A stretch of DNA of 64,000 bases, taken from assembly GCA_965140395.1 (NCBI GenBank), contig OZ223206.1, positions 124,001 through 188,000 of the forward strand, read 5' to 3'. This DNA is from Parvibaculum sp002684405 (GTDB lineage Bacteria; Pseudomonadota; Alphaproteobacteria; Parvibaculales; Parvibaculaceae). Shown here in pieces: positions 42,644 to 50,484 of the stretch (positions are counted from its first letter, which is position 1; every line of letters begins with the position of its first letter). The notes under the pieces were generated by a model. It was given only the letters and a program-made list of their open reading frames with translations, was not told the DNA's origin and searched no databases. A program made the position numbers and the translations under genes.

Positions 42644-43480
42644 TTACCCGAAGCGGCCCATGATGTAATCCTGGGTGCGCGGATCCGAGGGGTGGGTAAA
42701 TATCTGCTCGGACGGCGCTACTTCCGCCAGTTCGCCCAGATACATGAAGGCCGTGTAATCCGCCGCGCGGGCCGCCTGCTGCATGTTGTGGGTCACGATG
42801 GCGATGCAATAGTCATCCCGAAGCTCGGCGATGAGCTGTTCGAGCTTGGCCGTCGAAATCGGGTCGAGTGCCGAAGCGGGCTCGTCCATCAGCAGGATTT
42901 CCGGCTTCACCGCCACAGCACGGGCAACGCAAAGACGTTGCTGCTGACCGCCCGAAAGCCCGGTGCCTTCCGCATTCAGCTTGTCCTTCACTTCGTCCCA
43001 CAACGCTGCGCGAGAAAGCGCCCAATAGACACGTTCCTCAATTTCCGCTTTGGGCAGATTCTCGTAGAGGCGGATACCGAAGGCGACATTCTCATAGATC
43101 GACATCGGAAACGGCGTCGGCTTCTGAAAAACCATGCCCACCTTGGCGCGCAACTGCGTCAGGTCCCGCGCGGCAAGAATGTTTGTGCCGTCGATATTGA
43201 CCTCTCCCTCGGCACGCTGCCCCGGATACATTTCATAAATCCGATTGAGTGCACGCAGAAGCGTCGACTTTCCGCAACCTGACGGGCCGATAAACGCCGT
43301 CACGCGACGGTCCGGGATCGTCAGGTTGACATTTTTCAGAGCCTTGTAGTCGCCGTAGTAAAAATCGAGATTCTTGACCTCGATCTTCGTATCCATCACG
43401 CCTTCCATCTTTTCAGAAGACGTTTTCCGGGCTTCTCTGACTGTACCGTCCATATGCTCTGCCTTGTTCATACCAATCAT
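42644..43480 (-). CDS. pstB: PstB, phosphate ABC transporter ATPase
   Basis: The ATPase of the high-affinity phosphate importer. Walker A is GPSGCGKST, the Q-loop region MVFQKPTPFPMSIYENV is typical of PstB, the signature is LSGGQQQR, and Walker B is ILLMDEPASALD. The ATG at 43480 overlaps the pstA stop (ATGA) and has AAGGGG upstream, giving 278 residues with an N-terminal extension of about 28; starts at 43471 or 43396 (MDTKIEVKNL, usual family length) are alternatives. Last gene of pstSCAB; phoU is not in the window. Confidence 0.95.
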   Translation of the reverse strand: MIGMNKAEHMDGTVREARKTSSEKMEGVMDTKIEVKNLDFYYGDYKALKNVNLTIPDRRVTAFIGPSGCGKSTLLRALNRIYEMYPGQRAEGEVNIDGTNILAARDLTQLRAKVGMVFQKPTPFPMSIYENVAFGIRLYENLPKAEIEERVYWALSRAALWDEVKDKLNAEGTGLSGGQQQRLCVARAVAVKPEILLMDEPASALDPISTAKLEQLIAELRDDYCIAIVTHNMQQAARAADYTAFMYLGELAEVAPSEQIFTHPSDPRTQDYIMGRFG

Positions 43481-44322
43481 GCCCTCCCCTTGTTCCGCGC
43501 GGAAATGACCCTCGCGAAGATATTGAGGAGCAACACCGCCGTCGTAATCAAAAGCGCCCCGCCCCAAGCCAGGCGCTGCCAATCCTCGTAAGGGCTCATG
43601 GCGAACTGAAAGATGACAACAGGAAGATTTGCCATCGGGTCGTTGAGATTGGTGCTCCAGAACTGGTTGTTGAGCGCCGTAAAGAGAAGCGGCGCGGTTT
43701 CACCGCTGATCCGCGCTATCGCCAGCAGCACGCCTGTTAGCATGCCCGAAAAAGCAGCTCGGTAACTGATCTGCGTGATGACCATCCAGCGGGGTGCACC
43801 GATCGCCGCACCCGCCTCGCGCAGCGAGTCCGGAATCAGCGTCAGCATGTCCTCGGTTGTGCGCACGACGATGGGAAGAGCGATCACGGCGAGCGCTGCC
43901 GCGCCGGCCCAGCCGGAGAAATGCCCCATGGTGGTAACCACCACGCCGTAAATGAAAAGCCCCACAATGATGGACGGCGCACTCAACAGCACATCGTTGA
44001 TGAAACGAACGATGCTCGCCACCCTCCCCTCTTTGCCGTATTCGGCAAGGTAGGTGCCCGCCATAATGCCGATCGGCGTTGCGATGAGGATCGCAATCAC
44101 CGTCATCATCAGACTGCCGACGATCGCGTTGGCCAAACCGCCTTCATTGCCAGGGGCGGGGGTACTCTCGGTAAACATGGCGGGTTCGATAGCGGAGATA
44201 CCATTCCACAGAAGCGCCCAGAGAATGGCGCCCAATATGAACAAGACGATACCTGTCATGGCATAGGAGACCACCGCCATCAGGAAATCCCAGCGTTGGC
44301 GCTGGCGGACCCTTCTGTTCAT
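43477..44322 (-). CDS. pstA: PstA, phosphate ABC transporter permease
   Basis: A 281-residue permease with six predicted membrane helices and the EAA-type loop (LRTTEDMLTLIPDSLREAGAAIGAPRW is close to VVRTTEDML...GA). AGTYLAEYGKEG and LLSAPSIIVGLFIYG are family hallmarks. It forms the channel with PstC and couples to PstB. It overlaps pstC by four bases and pstB by four, so translation is coupled. Confidence 0.94.
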   Translation of the reverse strand: MNRRVRQRQRWDFLMAVVSYAMTGIVLFILGAILWALLWNGISAIEPAMFTESTPAPGNEGGLANAIVGSLMMTVIAILIATPIGIMAGTYLAEYGKEGRVASIVRFINDVLLSAPSIIVGLFIYGVVVTTMGHFSGWAGAAALAVIALPIVVRTTEDMLTLIPDSLREAGAAIGAPRWMVITQISYRAAFSGMLTGVLLAIARISGETAPLLFTALNNQFWSTNLNDPMANLPVVIFQFAMSPYEDWQRLAWGGALLITTAVLLLNIFARVISARNKGRA

Positions 44323-45314
44323 GCCAACACCTCCCCTTCAGCACCCTCTGCGCGGGCGCCAAGCAGCAACTTCTTACCGAGAGCCAGAACAAGGAATGTC
44401 AGCACGAAGAGGACGAGCCCTAGCGCGACGAGTGCCGATGTGTAGATATCCCCGACCGCCTCGGTGAATTCATTGGCGAGCGTCGCGGAAATTGTCGTGC
44501 CCGGCGCGAGAAGAGACAGGCTTAGGCGGTGCGCATTGCCGATGACGAAGGTCACCGCCATGGTTTCGCCCAGCGCGCGGCCCAGACCGAGCATCACAGC
44601 GCCGGCCACGCCGGTGCGACAATAAGGGAGCACCACACGCCAGACCACTTCCCAGCGCGTCGCGCCGAGGCCATAGGCCGACTCTCTCAGCACCGGCGGC
44701 ACGCTCGCAAACACTTCGCGCATGACGGAGGTGATGAAGGGCAGCACCATCAGGCCCAGAATAAGGCCGGCCAGCAGAACGCCAATACCGATGGGCGGAC
44801 CGGAAAACAGATTGCCGAGAAGAGGAATATTGCCAAGGGTGGTCTTCAGCGCCGGTTCAACATGGTGCTGGAAAAGCGGCACTACAATGAAGAGACCCCA
44901 CATGCCGTAGATAATACTCGGTATCGCTGCAAGGAGTTCAATTGCTATCGCAATTGGCTGCCGGAGCCTGTGAGGACAAAGCTCGGTTAGAAAGATCGCC
45001 ATGCCGAAACTGAACGGCACGCCGATCAACATGGCAATGACAGAAGTTTCAATAGTACCGATCAGCGGAACGACGGCACCATATGTGTCGGTAACCGGGT
45101 TCCAGTGCGCAGTCCACAAAAACGCAATGCCTGAATGAGCGAGAGCGGGCCAGCCGCCAACGAGGAGTACGGCGATAACGCCGCACAAAAGAGCAAAAAG
45201 AACAAGCGTGAAAAACAGAGTGGCGCCCCAGAAAATCGGGTCGCCCCAACGCATGGCAAAACGCGATTTGCGAGTGCCGACACCCTGCAAGGCCGGCGCG
45301 ACGGACTCTACCAT
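44319..45314 (-). CDS. pstC: PstC, phosphate ABC transporter permease
   Basis: A 331-residue permease with six membrane helices. GTIETSVIAMLIGVPFSFGMAIFLTE, SIIYGMWGLFIVVPLFQHHVEP and REVFASVPPVLRESAYGLGATRWEVVWRVVLPYCRTG are characteristic of PstC. The ATG at 45314 has GGAG nine bases upstream. It is separated from pstS by 81 bases that hold a hairpin (45335-45362). Confidence 0.94.
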   Translation of the reverse strand: MVESVAPALQGVGTRKSRFAMRWGDPIFWGATLFFTLVLFALLCGVIAVLLVGGWPALAHSGIAFLWTAHWNPVTDTYGAVVPLIGTIETSVIAMLIGVPFSFGMAIFLTELCPHRLRQPIAIAIELLAAIPSIIYGMWGLFIVVPLFQHHVEPALKTTLGNIPLLGNLFSGPPIGIGVLLAGLILGLMVLPFITSVMREVFASVPPVLRESAYGLGATRWEVVWRVVLPYCRTGVAGAVMLGLGRALGETMAVTFVIGNAHRLSLSLLAPGTTISATLANEFTEAVGDIYTSALVALGLVLFVLTFLVLALGKKLLLGARAEGAEGEVLA

Positions 45315-45334
45315 GATAAGCACTCCAGGAATGG

Positions 45335-45362
45335 CCGGGAGGGAGATCAGTCCCCCTCCCGG
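45335..45362. repeat. Hairpin between pstS and pstC
   Basis: CCGGGAGGG (45335-45343) and CCCTCCCGG (45354-45362) form a nine-base stem with a ten-base loop, without a following T-tract on the minus strand. It may stabilise the pstS end of the mRNA or partly terminate, so that more PstS than permease is made. Confidence 0.55.
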
Positions 45363-45395
45363 TTTCTCACAAGGACAGCAATTTACTGCGTAATA

Positions 45396-46442
45396 TTACT
45401 GAAGAACGGGCTTGCCGCTCTCGTCCTTGATATCCATCCAACTCTTCTTCACGAGAGCGACGACATTGTCGGGCATCGGGATGTAGTCGAGATCCTTCGC
45501 CATCTTGTCGCCGTTCGCATAGGCCCAGTTGAAGAAGTTGAGCACTTCCTTGGCCTTCTGCGGATGCGCCTGCGTCGTGTGCATCAGGATGAAGGTCGCA
45601 GCCGTCATCGGCCAGCTGTCGGCACCCGGCTGGTTGGCCAGGATCAGGTAGTAACCCGCAGCGTGCTCCCAATCCGCGTTCGACGCAGCGGCCTGGAAGG
45701 ATTCATACTTCGGAGCGACAACCTTACCGTCCTTGTTGACCATGTTCGTGTAGGTCAGGTGGTTCTGCAGAGCATAGGCATACTCGACGTAACCGATGGA
45801 GCCGTCCGTCTGACCGACGAGTGCGGCGACACCGGCGTTGCCCTTGCCACCGATACCGGCAGGCCACTCAACCGATGCGTCGACGCCGACCTTGGACCAG
45901 GCCGGAGAAACGTCGTTTAGGTAGTAAGTGAAGTTGAACGTCGTGCCCGAGCCGTCGGAACGGTGCACCACGGCGATGTCCTGATCCGGAAGCGACACGC
46001 CCTTGTTCAGCGCGGCGATTTCCGGGTCGTTCCATTTGGTGACCTTGCCGAGATAGATGTCGGCGAGGGTCTTGCCGTCGATCTTCATTTCGCCCGACTT
46101 GATGCCCTTCAGGTTCACGACCGGCACGATGCCGCCCATGACCATCGGGAACTGCATCAGGCCGTCCTTCTTGAGCGTGGCCGGCTTGAGCGGCTTGTCG
46201 GACGCGCCGAAGTCAACGGTCTTGGCATTGATCTGCTTGATACCGCCACCGGAGCCGATGGCCTGGTAGTTCATGCCGATATCCGTCTTGTCCTTATAGG
46301 CATCGGCCCACTTGGAATACACCGGATACGGGAAAGTGGCGCCGGCACCGGAAATGGTGTCGCCGGCATGAGCGGCCGAAACCGCGAAGAGCGCACCGGC
46401 AGCGACAGTCGCAGCGCGGGCAAAGGTTTTGAAGCTAAACAT
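45396..46442 (-). CDS. pstS: PstS, periplasmic phosphate-binding protein
   Basis: A 348-residue exported protein. A signal peptide (MFSFKTFARAATVAAGALFAVSAAHA) is followed by GDTISGAGATFPYPVYSKWADAYKDKT and IGSGGGIKQI, both phosphate-site motifs of PstS, then DFGASDKPL and HRSDGSGTTFNFTYYL. It delivers phosphate to PstCA. AGGGAA lies about 11 bases before the ATG. I see no clear Pho box upstream, although phosphate control is expected for this operon. Confidence 0.96.
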   Translation of the reverse strand: MFSFKTFARAATVAAGALFAVSAAHAGDTISGAGATFPYPVYSKWADAYKDKTDIGMNYQAIGSGGGIKQINAKTVDFGASDKPLKPATLKKDGLMQFPMVMGGIVPVVNLKGIKSGEMKIDGKTLADIYLGKVTKWNDPEIAALNKGVSLPDQDIAVVHRSDGSGTTFNFTYYLNDVSPAWSKVGVDASVEWPAGIGGKGNAGVAALVGQTDGSIGYVEYAYALQNHLTYTNMVNKDGKVVAPKYESFQAAASNADWEHAAGYYLILANQPGADSWPMTAATFILMHTTQAHPQKAKEVLNFFNWAYANGDKMAKDLDYIPMPDNVVALVKKSWMDIKDESGKPVLQ

Positions 46443-46586
46443 CTAGGTCTTGTTCCCTGTTAGTTGGCTTAATCGAATCAACTTGCCTGAAGGTTCGATT
46501 TGCCGATTGCTATCGGGCCTGGAGAGTCGGAAAGGGACAGACGTGCGTTCTTGCCATGCGTGGCGCATGACAGCGGATACGCTGTC

Positions 46587-46991
46587 TTATCTCTCCCGGC
46601 TCGGAGGGCCGTTGGCTAAGGGAACAATGAAAGCTGCCGGTTTGGGTGCGAGGGCAGCGGAACGCGGAAATACGATGGAGAGGCTCCAGCAGCCGAAAAG
46701 ACTGACCGGAAAGCCGAACGCCGGCAGGATCGCCAGCTGGGCGTCACCGTCACCGGAACCAGAATCTGTATCGTCGGCGGCAATATCCTTGGCGATCGAG
46801 ATATCGCTGGTCGGTTCGCCGAACGGGTTGGATTTGTGATAGTCGAGCCAGGACGACGCCCCGAGCGACGTCAGAAGCGCTGCCAGCGCGACCAGAAAGC
46901 CCGTATTACGCCAGAGCATTGCCAAGACGGCATTTCCGGAAGGACGCTGCCGGAAAAGACGGTCTCCGGCGCCAAGGCATGCGGCAATCAT
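46587..46991 (-). CDS. Possible small membrane protein upstream of pstS
   Basis: An open frame of 134 codons. Its middle has a hydrophobic helix (TGFLVALAALLTSLGASSWL) followed by an acidic stretch (IAADDTDSGSGDGDAQ), a second hydrophobic part and a proline-rich end. Codon third positions are GC-rich as in real genes here, which is the main support. The start is either 46991 or an internal ATG at 46919; ribosome sites are weak. No family recognised. Confidence 0.4.
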   Translation of the reverse strand: MIAACLGAGDRLFRQRPSGNAVLAMLWRNTGFLVALAALLTSLGASSWLDYHKSNPFGEPTSDISIAKDIAADDTDSGSGDGDAQLAILPAFGFPVSLFGCWSLSIVFPRSAALAPKPAAFIVPLANGPPSRER

Positions 46992-47321
46992 GGATTCTGT
47001 CCGGCTTACAAGGGCTGGCGAGAAAGAAGAGCGGCATCAGTCCGCAGGCCACCCCGCTGCGGTCGATGCGCGTTTCCTCCTGCCTAGCAGCGTCACTTGA
47101 TGGTTTGATGACGGTTCGGCGGCAAAATCACCGCCCCGCAGCAACTCCGCCATACGAGCGCACAACACCGCCCCACTACCCGGCTTTCCCTTGCGGAATG
47201 CGGCTGAAGCCATTGGCTCATAATGAAAAAACCAAGCAAAAATCGTCACTTAACCAAGTGTTATCAGTTTCAACCTAAGCTCACTCACTAATCTGTCGGG
47301 TGTCGTCCAGCGATCGGGAAC
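46992..47321. other. Region upstream of the membrane histidine kinase
   Basis: 330 bases without a convincing gene. The AT-rich end (47220-47280) probably holds the kinase promoter and a near-match to a CtrA box (47250-47264). No terminator or repeat of note. Confidence 0.4.
47250..47264 (+). promoter_or_regulatory. Near-match to a CtrA box
   Basis: TTAA-CCAAGTG-TTATC differs from TTAA-N7-TTAAC at one position. It lies 58-72 bases upstream of the kinase start. It also forms part of a small palindrome (CACTT...AAGTG). Confidence 0.25.
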
Positions 47322-48830
47322 ATGGCAAAAGCTCACCACCAAGCCGATTCAGGGAGCTTTCTTGACGGAGCGGGCGACGCCACTGCGCGTGCCGGCTCCG
47401 AGGATGAGTCTGGCCTGCCTTCCCGCAACCGAGACTTCTCGCTCGACCTTTTGTCCCTGCATTTCCGCGATCCGGAGATAGAGCATAAATACAGCTCGGC
47501 GAATTTTGCCGACCAGATTGGCCTCATTCGCCTCTCTATTGTCATGGGTGCAGTGATTTTCGCTCTCTACGCCCTGCTCGACCCCTTCGTCATTCCCGAC
47601 ATCACCTATGAAGCGTGGACTATTCGCTTCGCTGTCGCCTGCCCGCTGCTGCTCGGACTGGTGGCCATTTCGTATATTCCGGGCTTCAACCATCACCACC
47701 AGATCGTGCTGGCGCTTGCAATGGTCGTTCCTGGTCTTGCCGTCGTCGGCATGATTGCCCTCGCTGCGCCGCCGGGGTCTTTCTTCTACTATGCTGGTGT
47801 GCTGATCATTCTAAGCTACGTCAATTCGCTTTGGCGGATGCACTATTACTATTCGGCGCTTATGACCGGGCTCACATTCCTCGCCTATGAGTTCGTCGTG
47901 CTCTTCATCAATCCAATGCCGACGACCGTCTTCATCAACAACAATGCCTTCCTCATGTTTGGCATTGGCACCAGCATTTTTGTGAACTATGTGCAGGAAC
48001 ATCACCTTCGCCGCAATTTTGTAGAACATGAGCGCCTTCGCATCGAGCAAACGCGCTCGGAAGTCCTGCTGGAGCGCTCCGAAGCTGCGAACCGTGCAAA
48101 GAACGACTTCCTCGCCATCATGAGCCATGAGCTCAGGACGCCGCTTAATGCGATCATCGGGTTTTCGGAGATCATCACGAACCAGATGTTCGGCCCGGTC
48201 GGCCAGCAGAAATATGCCGACTACGCGGCCGATATACGCAGCAGCGGTACGCATCTGCTGAGCATCATCAACGACATTCTGGATATTTCAAAAGCGGAGT
48301 CCGGAAAGCTGGAACTGGCCGAAGAGCCGATCGACCCTGTGGAAACGCTCAATCGAACCATGCGCATGTTCCGCCATCGCGCGAGCGAAATAGGCGTCAA
48401 CCTCAGCTTTCGCGTTCGCGATGAAATTTCCTGGCTGATCGCCGACCCGCGACTTTTCAAGCAGGTGGTGATCAATCTCACCTCGAATGCCCTGAAATTC
48501 ACACCGGAAGGCGGTACCGTGAAAGTCGAACTCGGGGTCGACACTGCGGGCGACCTTTCGCTGACGGTGGCCGATACGGGTATCGGTATCAGCGCTTCCG
48601 ATATCCGCCGCGTGTTCGAGCCCTTCGTACAGGTGGAAGGCGCCATGTCGCGCAGCCACCAGGGCACGGGCCTCGGCCTGCCTCTTGTCCGCAAGATCAT
48701 GGCTCTGCATGGCGGCAGCGTCGATCTTGTCAGCACGGTCGGGGAAGGCACCGTGGTGACGGCAACCTTCCCCAGAAGCCGGTTCGTCGCGCCCGGATCC
48801 GACTCAGAGATGCGCTGGCGCGCCGGCTAG
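47322..48830 (+). CDS. Membrane-bound sensor histidine kinase
   Basis: A 502-residue kinase. Residues about 68-225 contain six membrane helices with short loops, a sensor resembling other membrane-embedded kinases without a large periplasmic domain. HisKA follows with NDFLAIMSHELRTPLNAIIGF (His269), then HATPase with INLTSNALKFTPEGG, VADTGIGI and HQGTGLGLPLV. No receiver domain and no adjacent regulator; partner unknown. Its 3' end overlaps the convergent methyltransferase gene by 27 bases. It is divergent from pst, but it is not a PhoR (no PAS/PhoR membrane pattern), so a link to phosphate is not supported. Confidence 0.92.
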   Translation: MAKAHHQADSGSFLDGAGDATARAGSEDESGLPSRNRDFSLDLLSLHFRDPEIEHKYSSANFADQIGLIRLSIVMGAVIFALYALLDPFVIPDITYEAWTIRFAVACPLLLGLVAISYIPGFNHHHQIVLALAMVVPGLAVVGMIALAAPPGSFFYYAGVLIILSYVNSLWRMHYYYSALMTGLTFLAYEFVVLFINPMPTTVFINNNAFLMFGIGTSIFVNYVQEHHLRRNFVEHERLRIEQTRSEVLLERSEAANRAKNDFLAIMSHELRTPLNAIIGFSEIITNQMFGPVGQQKYADYAADIRSSGTHLLSIINDILDISKAESGKLELAEEPIDPVETLNRTMRMFRHRASEIGVNLSFRVRDEISWLIADPRLFKQVVINLTSNALKFTPEGGTVKVELGVDTAGDLSLTVADTGIGISASDIRRVFEPFVQVEGAMSRSHQGTGLGLPLVRKIMALHGGSVDLVSTVGEGTVVTATFPRSRFVAPGSDSEMRWRAG

Positions 48831-50330
48831 CTCCTTGTCGTCCGTCAGCGCGGTGCTGTCGGCGGGCTTGTCTACGACAAGCAGATAGACGCACATGGTT
48901 TCGTCGATGGAAATCGACACATCGGCGACGTCCAGGCCTTCGATGAGGCCCATCATGTCTTCCTCGGTGCGATAGATCAGACTCCAGTCGGTCACGAACT
49001 CCAGCGGCCATTCGCAGGATTCGCGTCCCTTTCGAACATTGGCCAGGACCAAGCGTCCGCCGGGGGCAAGCTGCTCGTAAAGGTCCCGTGTGAGAGCTTT
49101 CGCCCGGCGCTGGGACAGATAGTCGTAAAGGCCGAGACTGTAGATCATGTCCTGCGGCTGGAGCGTCTTGAAGAGTGCGCCAGCCTTCAGAAGCTGAGCA
49201 AAGGACGCATTGAGGCACTGCACTTTCGCGCGGCCTCGATGACGCACAACCTCGGGATAGGCATGCTCATAGGCATGGCTGAGCGCCTTGTCGTCCTGGT
49301 CGATCAACGTCACATTGACCGGGCGCGGCAGCTGCTCGATCGAGAGATAATCATACATCTCATAGGCGGAACCGCAGCCCAGATTGGCGATATGCATGGG
49401 CTTGTCGCCCGCCGTCTTCGCGGTCTCTGCGACGCGTTCTCTGATAATCTCCTGCGTCATGCTGAGGCGTGTTCCCACGCAGCCGCCCGTCTCCACGCCG
49501 ATACGGTGAAGCAGCATTTCGTAGAGGGTATCGCCGGCGCGCTTTCCTTTACGCTGCCACTCATAGACGTAGTTCATGATAATGAAATCGCCGGGATACC
49601 CGAACGGCTTCTCGTAGCATCGGCGCATCACCGGTCCGGGCATGAAGTCCGGCGTGAGGACGCGTTCGGCGAACCGCTTGTGCCTTGCCAGAACGCGCGG
49701 GTCCGACCACACAGGCTCGAGAATGTCGCTGCCCCGGTACCAAAGCTCCTTCCACTGAGGAACGATCCGCTCTTCGCATTCGGCGAGGGCTTTCAGCATA
49801 CGTTCTTCACGCTCACGACCGGTTGCCGTGAGATGTTCTTCAAACTCTTCGAGAAGCTCCTTGTAGGAACGGAAGAGATTGACGATCTCTGTCGAAAGTT
49901 GCTGAAACTCCGGCAGAATGCCCTCGGCGGTACCGAAATCCGGATCCGCAAGTTTCTGCGTGAGAAGCAAATCGTCATGCTCGGTGACGATCTTCTGAAT
50001 ATCGAGATATCCGCTCTTGAATTCCAGAGCGACAGTCGTCCGGCTGCCCTCGGGTTCGACGCGGCGAATGGTACCGTTGCCCTCATAAAGGCAATCATCG
50101 CCCACACGCAGCTCGAAAGCGGCTTCCGAGCCGATCCGATCCTGCCAGCTGTCCGTCGTCGGGGACTGCACAGCAATCCCCGTCATGCTGAGGTTCTTCA
50201 GATATGTCTTTTCGCGGTCCAGGTAGACTTTGGGAATGACCCCGTGAAAAAGCTGATCGGGACGGAAACGCTCCGCCCGATAGAACATTTTCCGTCCTTC
50301 TGCACCCTTAAGCTGTTCATAGGTCCGCAT
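48804..50330 (-). CDS. PilZ-like domain fused to a SAM-dependent methyltransferase
   Basis: A 508-residue protein. The N-terminal about 110 residues look like a PilZ domain: KTYLKNLSMTGIAVQSP includes the (D/N)xSxxG motif as NLSMTG (46-51), but the RxxxR c-di-GMP motif before it is not exact (RAERFR instead). A helical middle part (about 120-250) leads to a class I methyltransferase domain with motif I IANLGCGSAYEMYDYL and VTLIDQDDKALSHAYEHA. The start at 50330 was chosen over an earlier in-frame one because it begins MRTYEQLKG just before the PilZ region. A perfect CtrA-type box lies about 80 bases upstream. Substrate unknown; a second-messenger-controlled methyltransferase is inference. Confidence 0.78.
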   Translation of the reverse strand: MRTYEQLKGAEGRKMFYRAERFRPDQLFHGVIPKVYLDREKTYLKNLSMTGIAVQSPTTDSWQDRIGSEAAFELRVGDDCLYEGNGTIRRVEPEGSRTTVALEFKSGYLDIQKIVTEHDDLLLTQKLADPDFGTAEGILPEFQQLSTEIVNLFRSYKELLEEFEEHLTATGREREERMLKALAECEERIVPQWKELWYRGSDILEPVWSDPRVLARHKRFAERVLTPDFMPGPVMRRCYEKPFGYPGDFIIMNYVYEWQRKGKRAGDTLYEMLLHRIGVETGGCVGTRLSMTQEIIRERVAETAKTAGDKPMHIANLGCGSAYEMYDYLSIEQLPRPVNVTLIDQDDKALSHAYEHAYPEVVRHRGRAKVQCLNASFAQLLKAGALFKTLQPQDMIYSLGLYDYLSQRRAKALTRDLYEQLAPGGRLVLANVRKGRESCEWPLEFVTDWSLIYRTEEDMMGLIEGLDVADVSISIDETMCVYLLVVDKPADSTALTDDKELAGAPAHL

Positions 50331-50405
50331 CACTAAAACTGCCCCACTGTCAGAACCAGGAACTGACCCAATAAGGGAATCACAACCCCGGGGCAATTAC
50401 AAATA

Positions 50406-50421
50406 TTAACCTATGGTTAAC
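50406..50421. promoter_or_regulatory. Perfect CtrA box upstream of the PilZ/methyltransferase gene
   Basis: The plus strand reads TTAA-CCTATGG-TTAAC, the complete CtrA consensus TTAA-N7-TTAAC; the near-palindrome also gives TTAA-N7-TTAA on the minus strand. It lies 76-91 bases upstream of the start at 50330 and within 100 bases of no other start codon. Confidence 0.65.
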
Positions 50422-50484
50422 CCTCTTTTTCTTCTATTCCATAATTCTGCAGACTGCGGATGAAACTGGCTTTCCGCTTATCAG

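Noticed and set aside
46443..46586. Pho box upstream of pstS
   Set aside because: I looked for two CTGTCAT-like direct repeats 11 bases apart on both strands and found none good enough to report.
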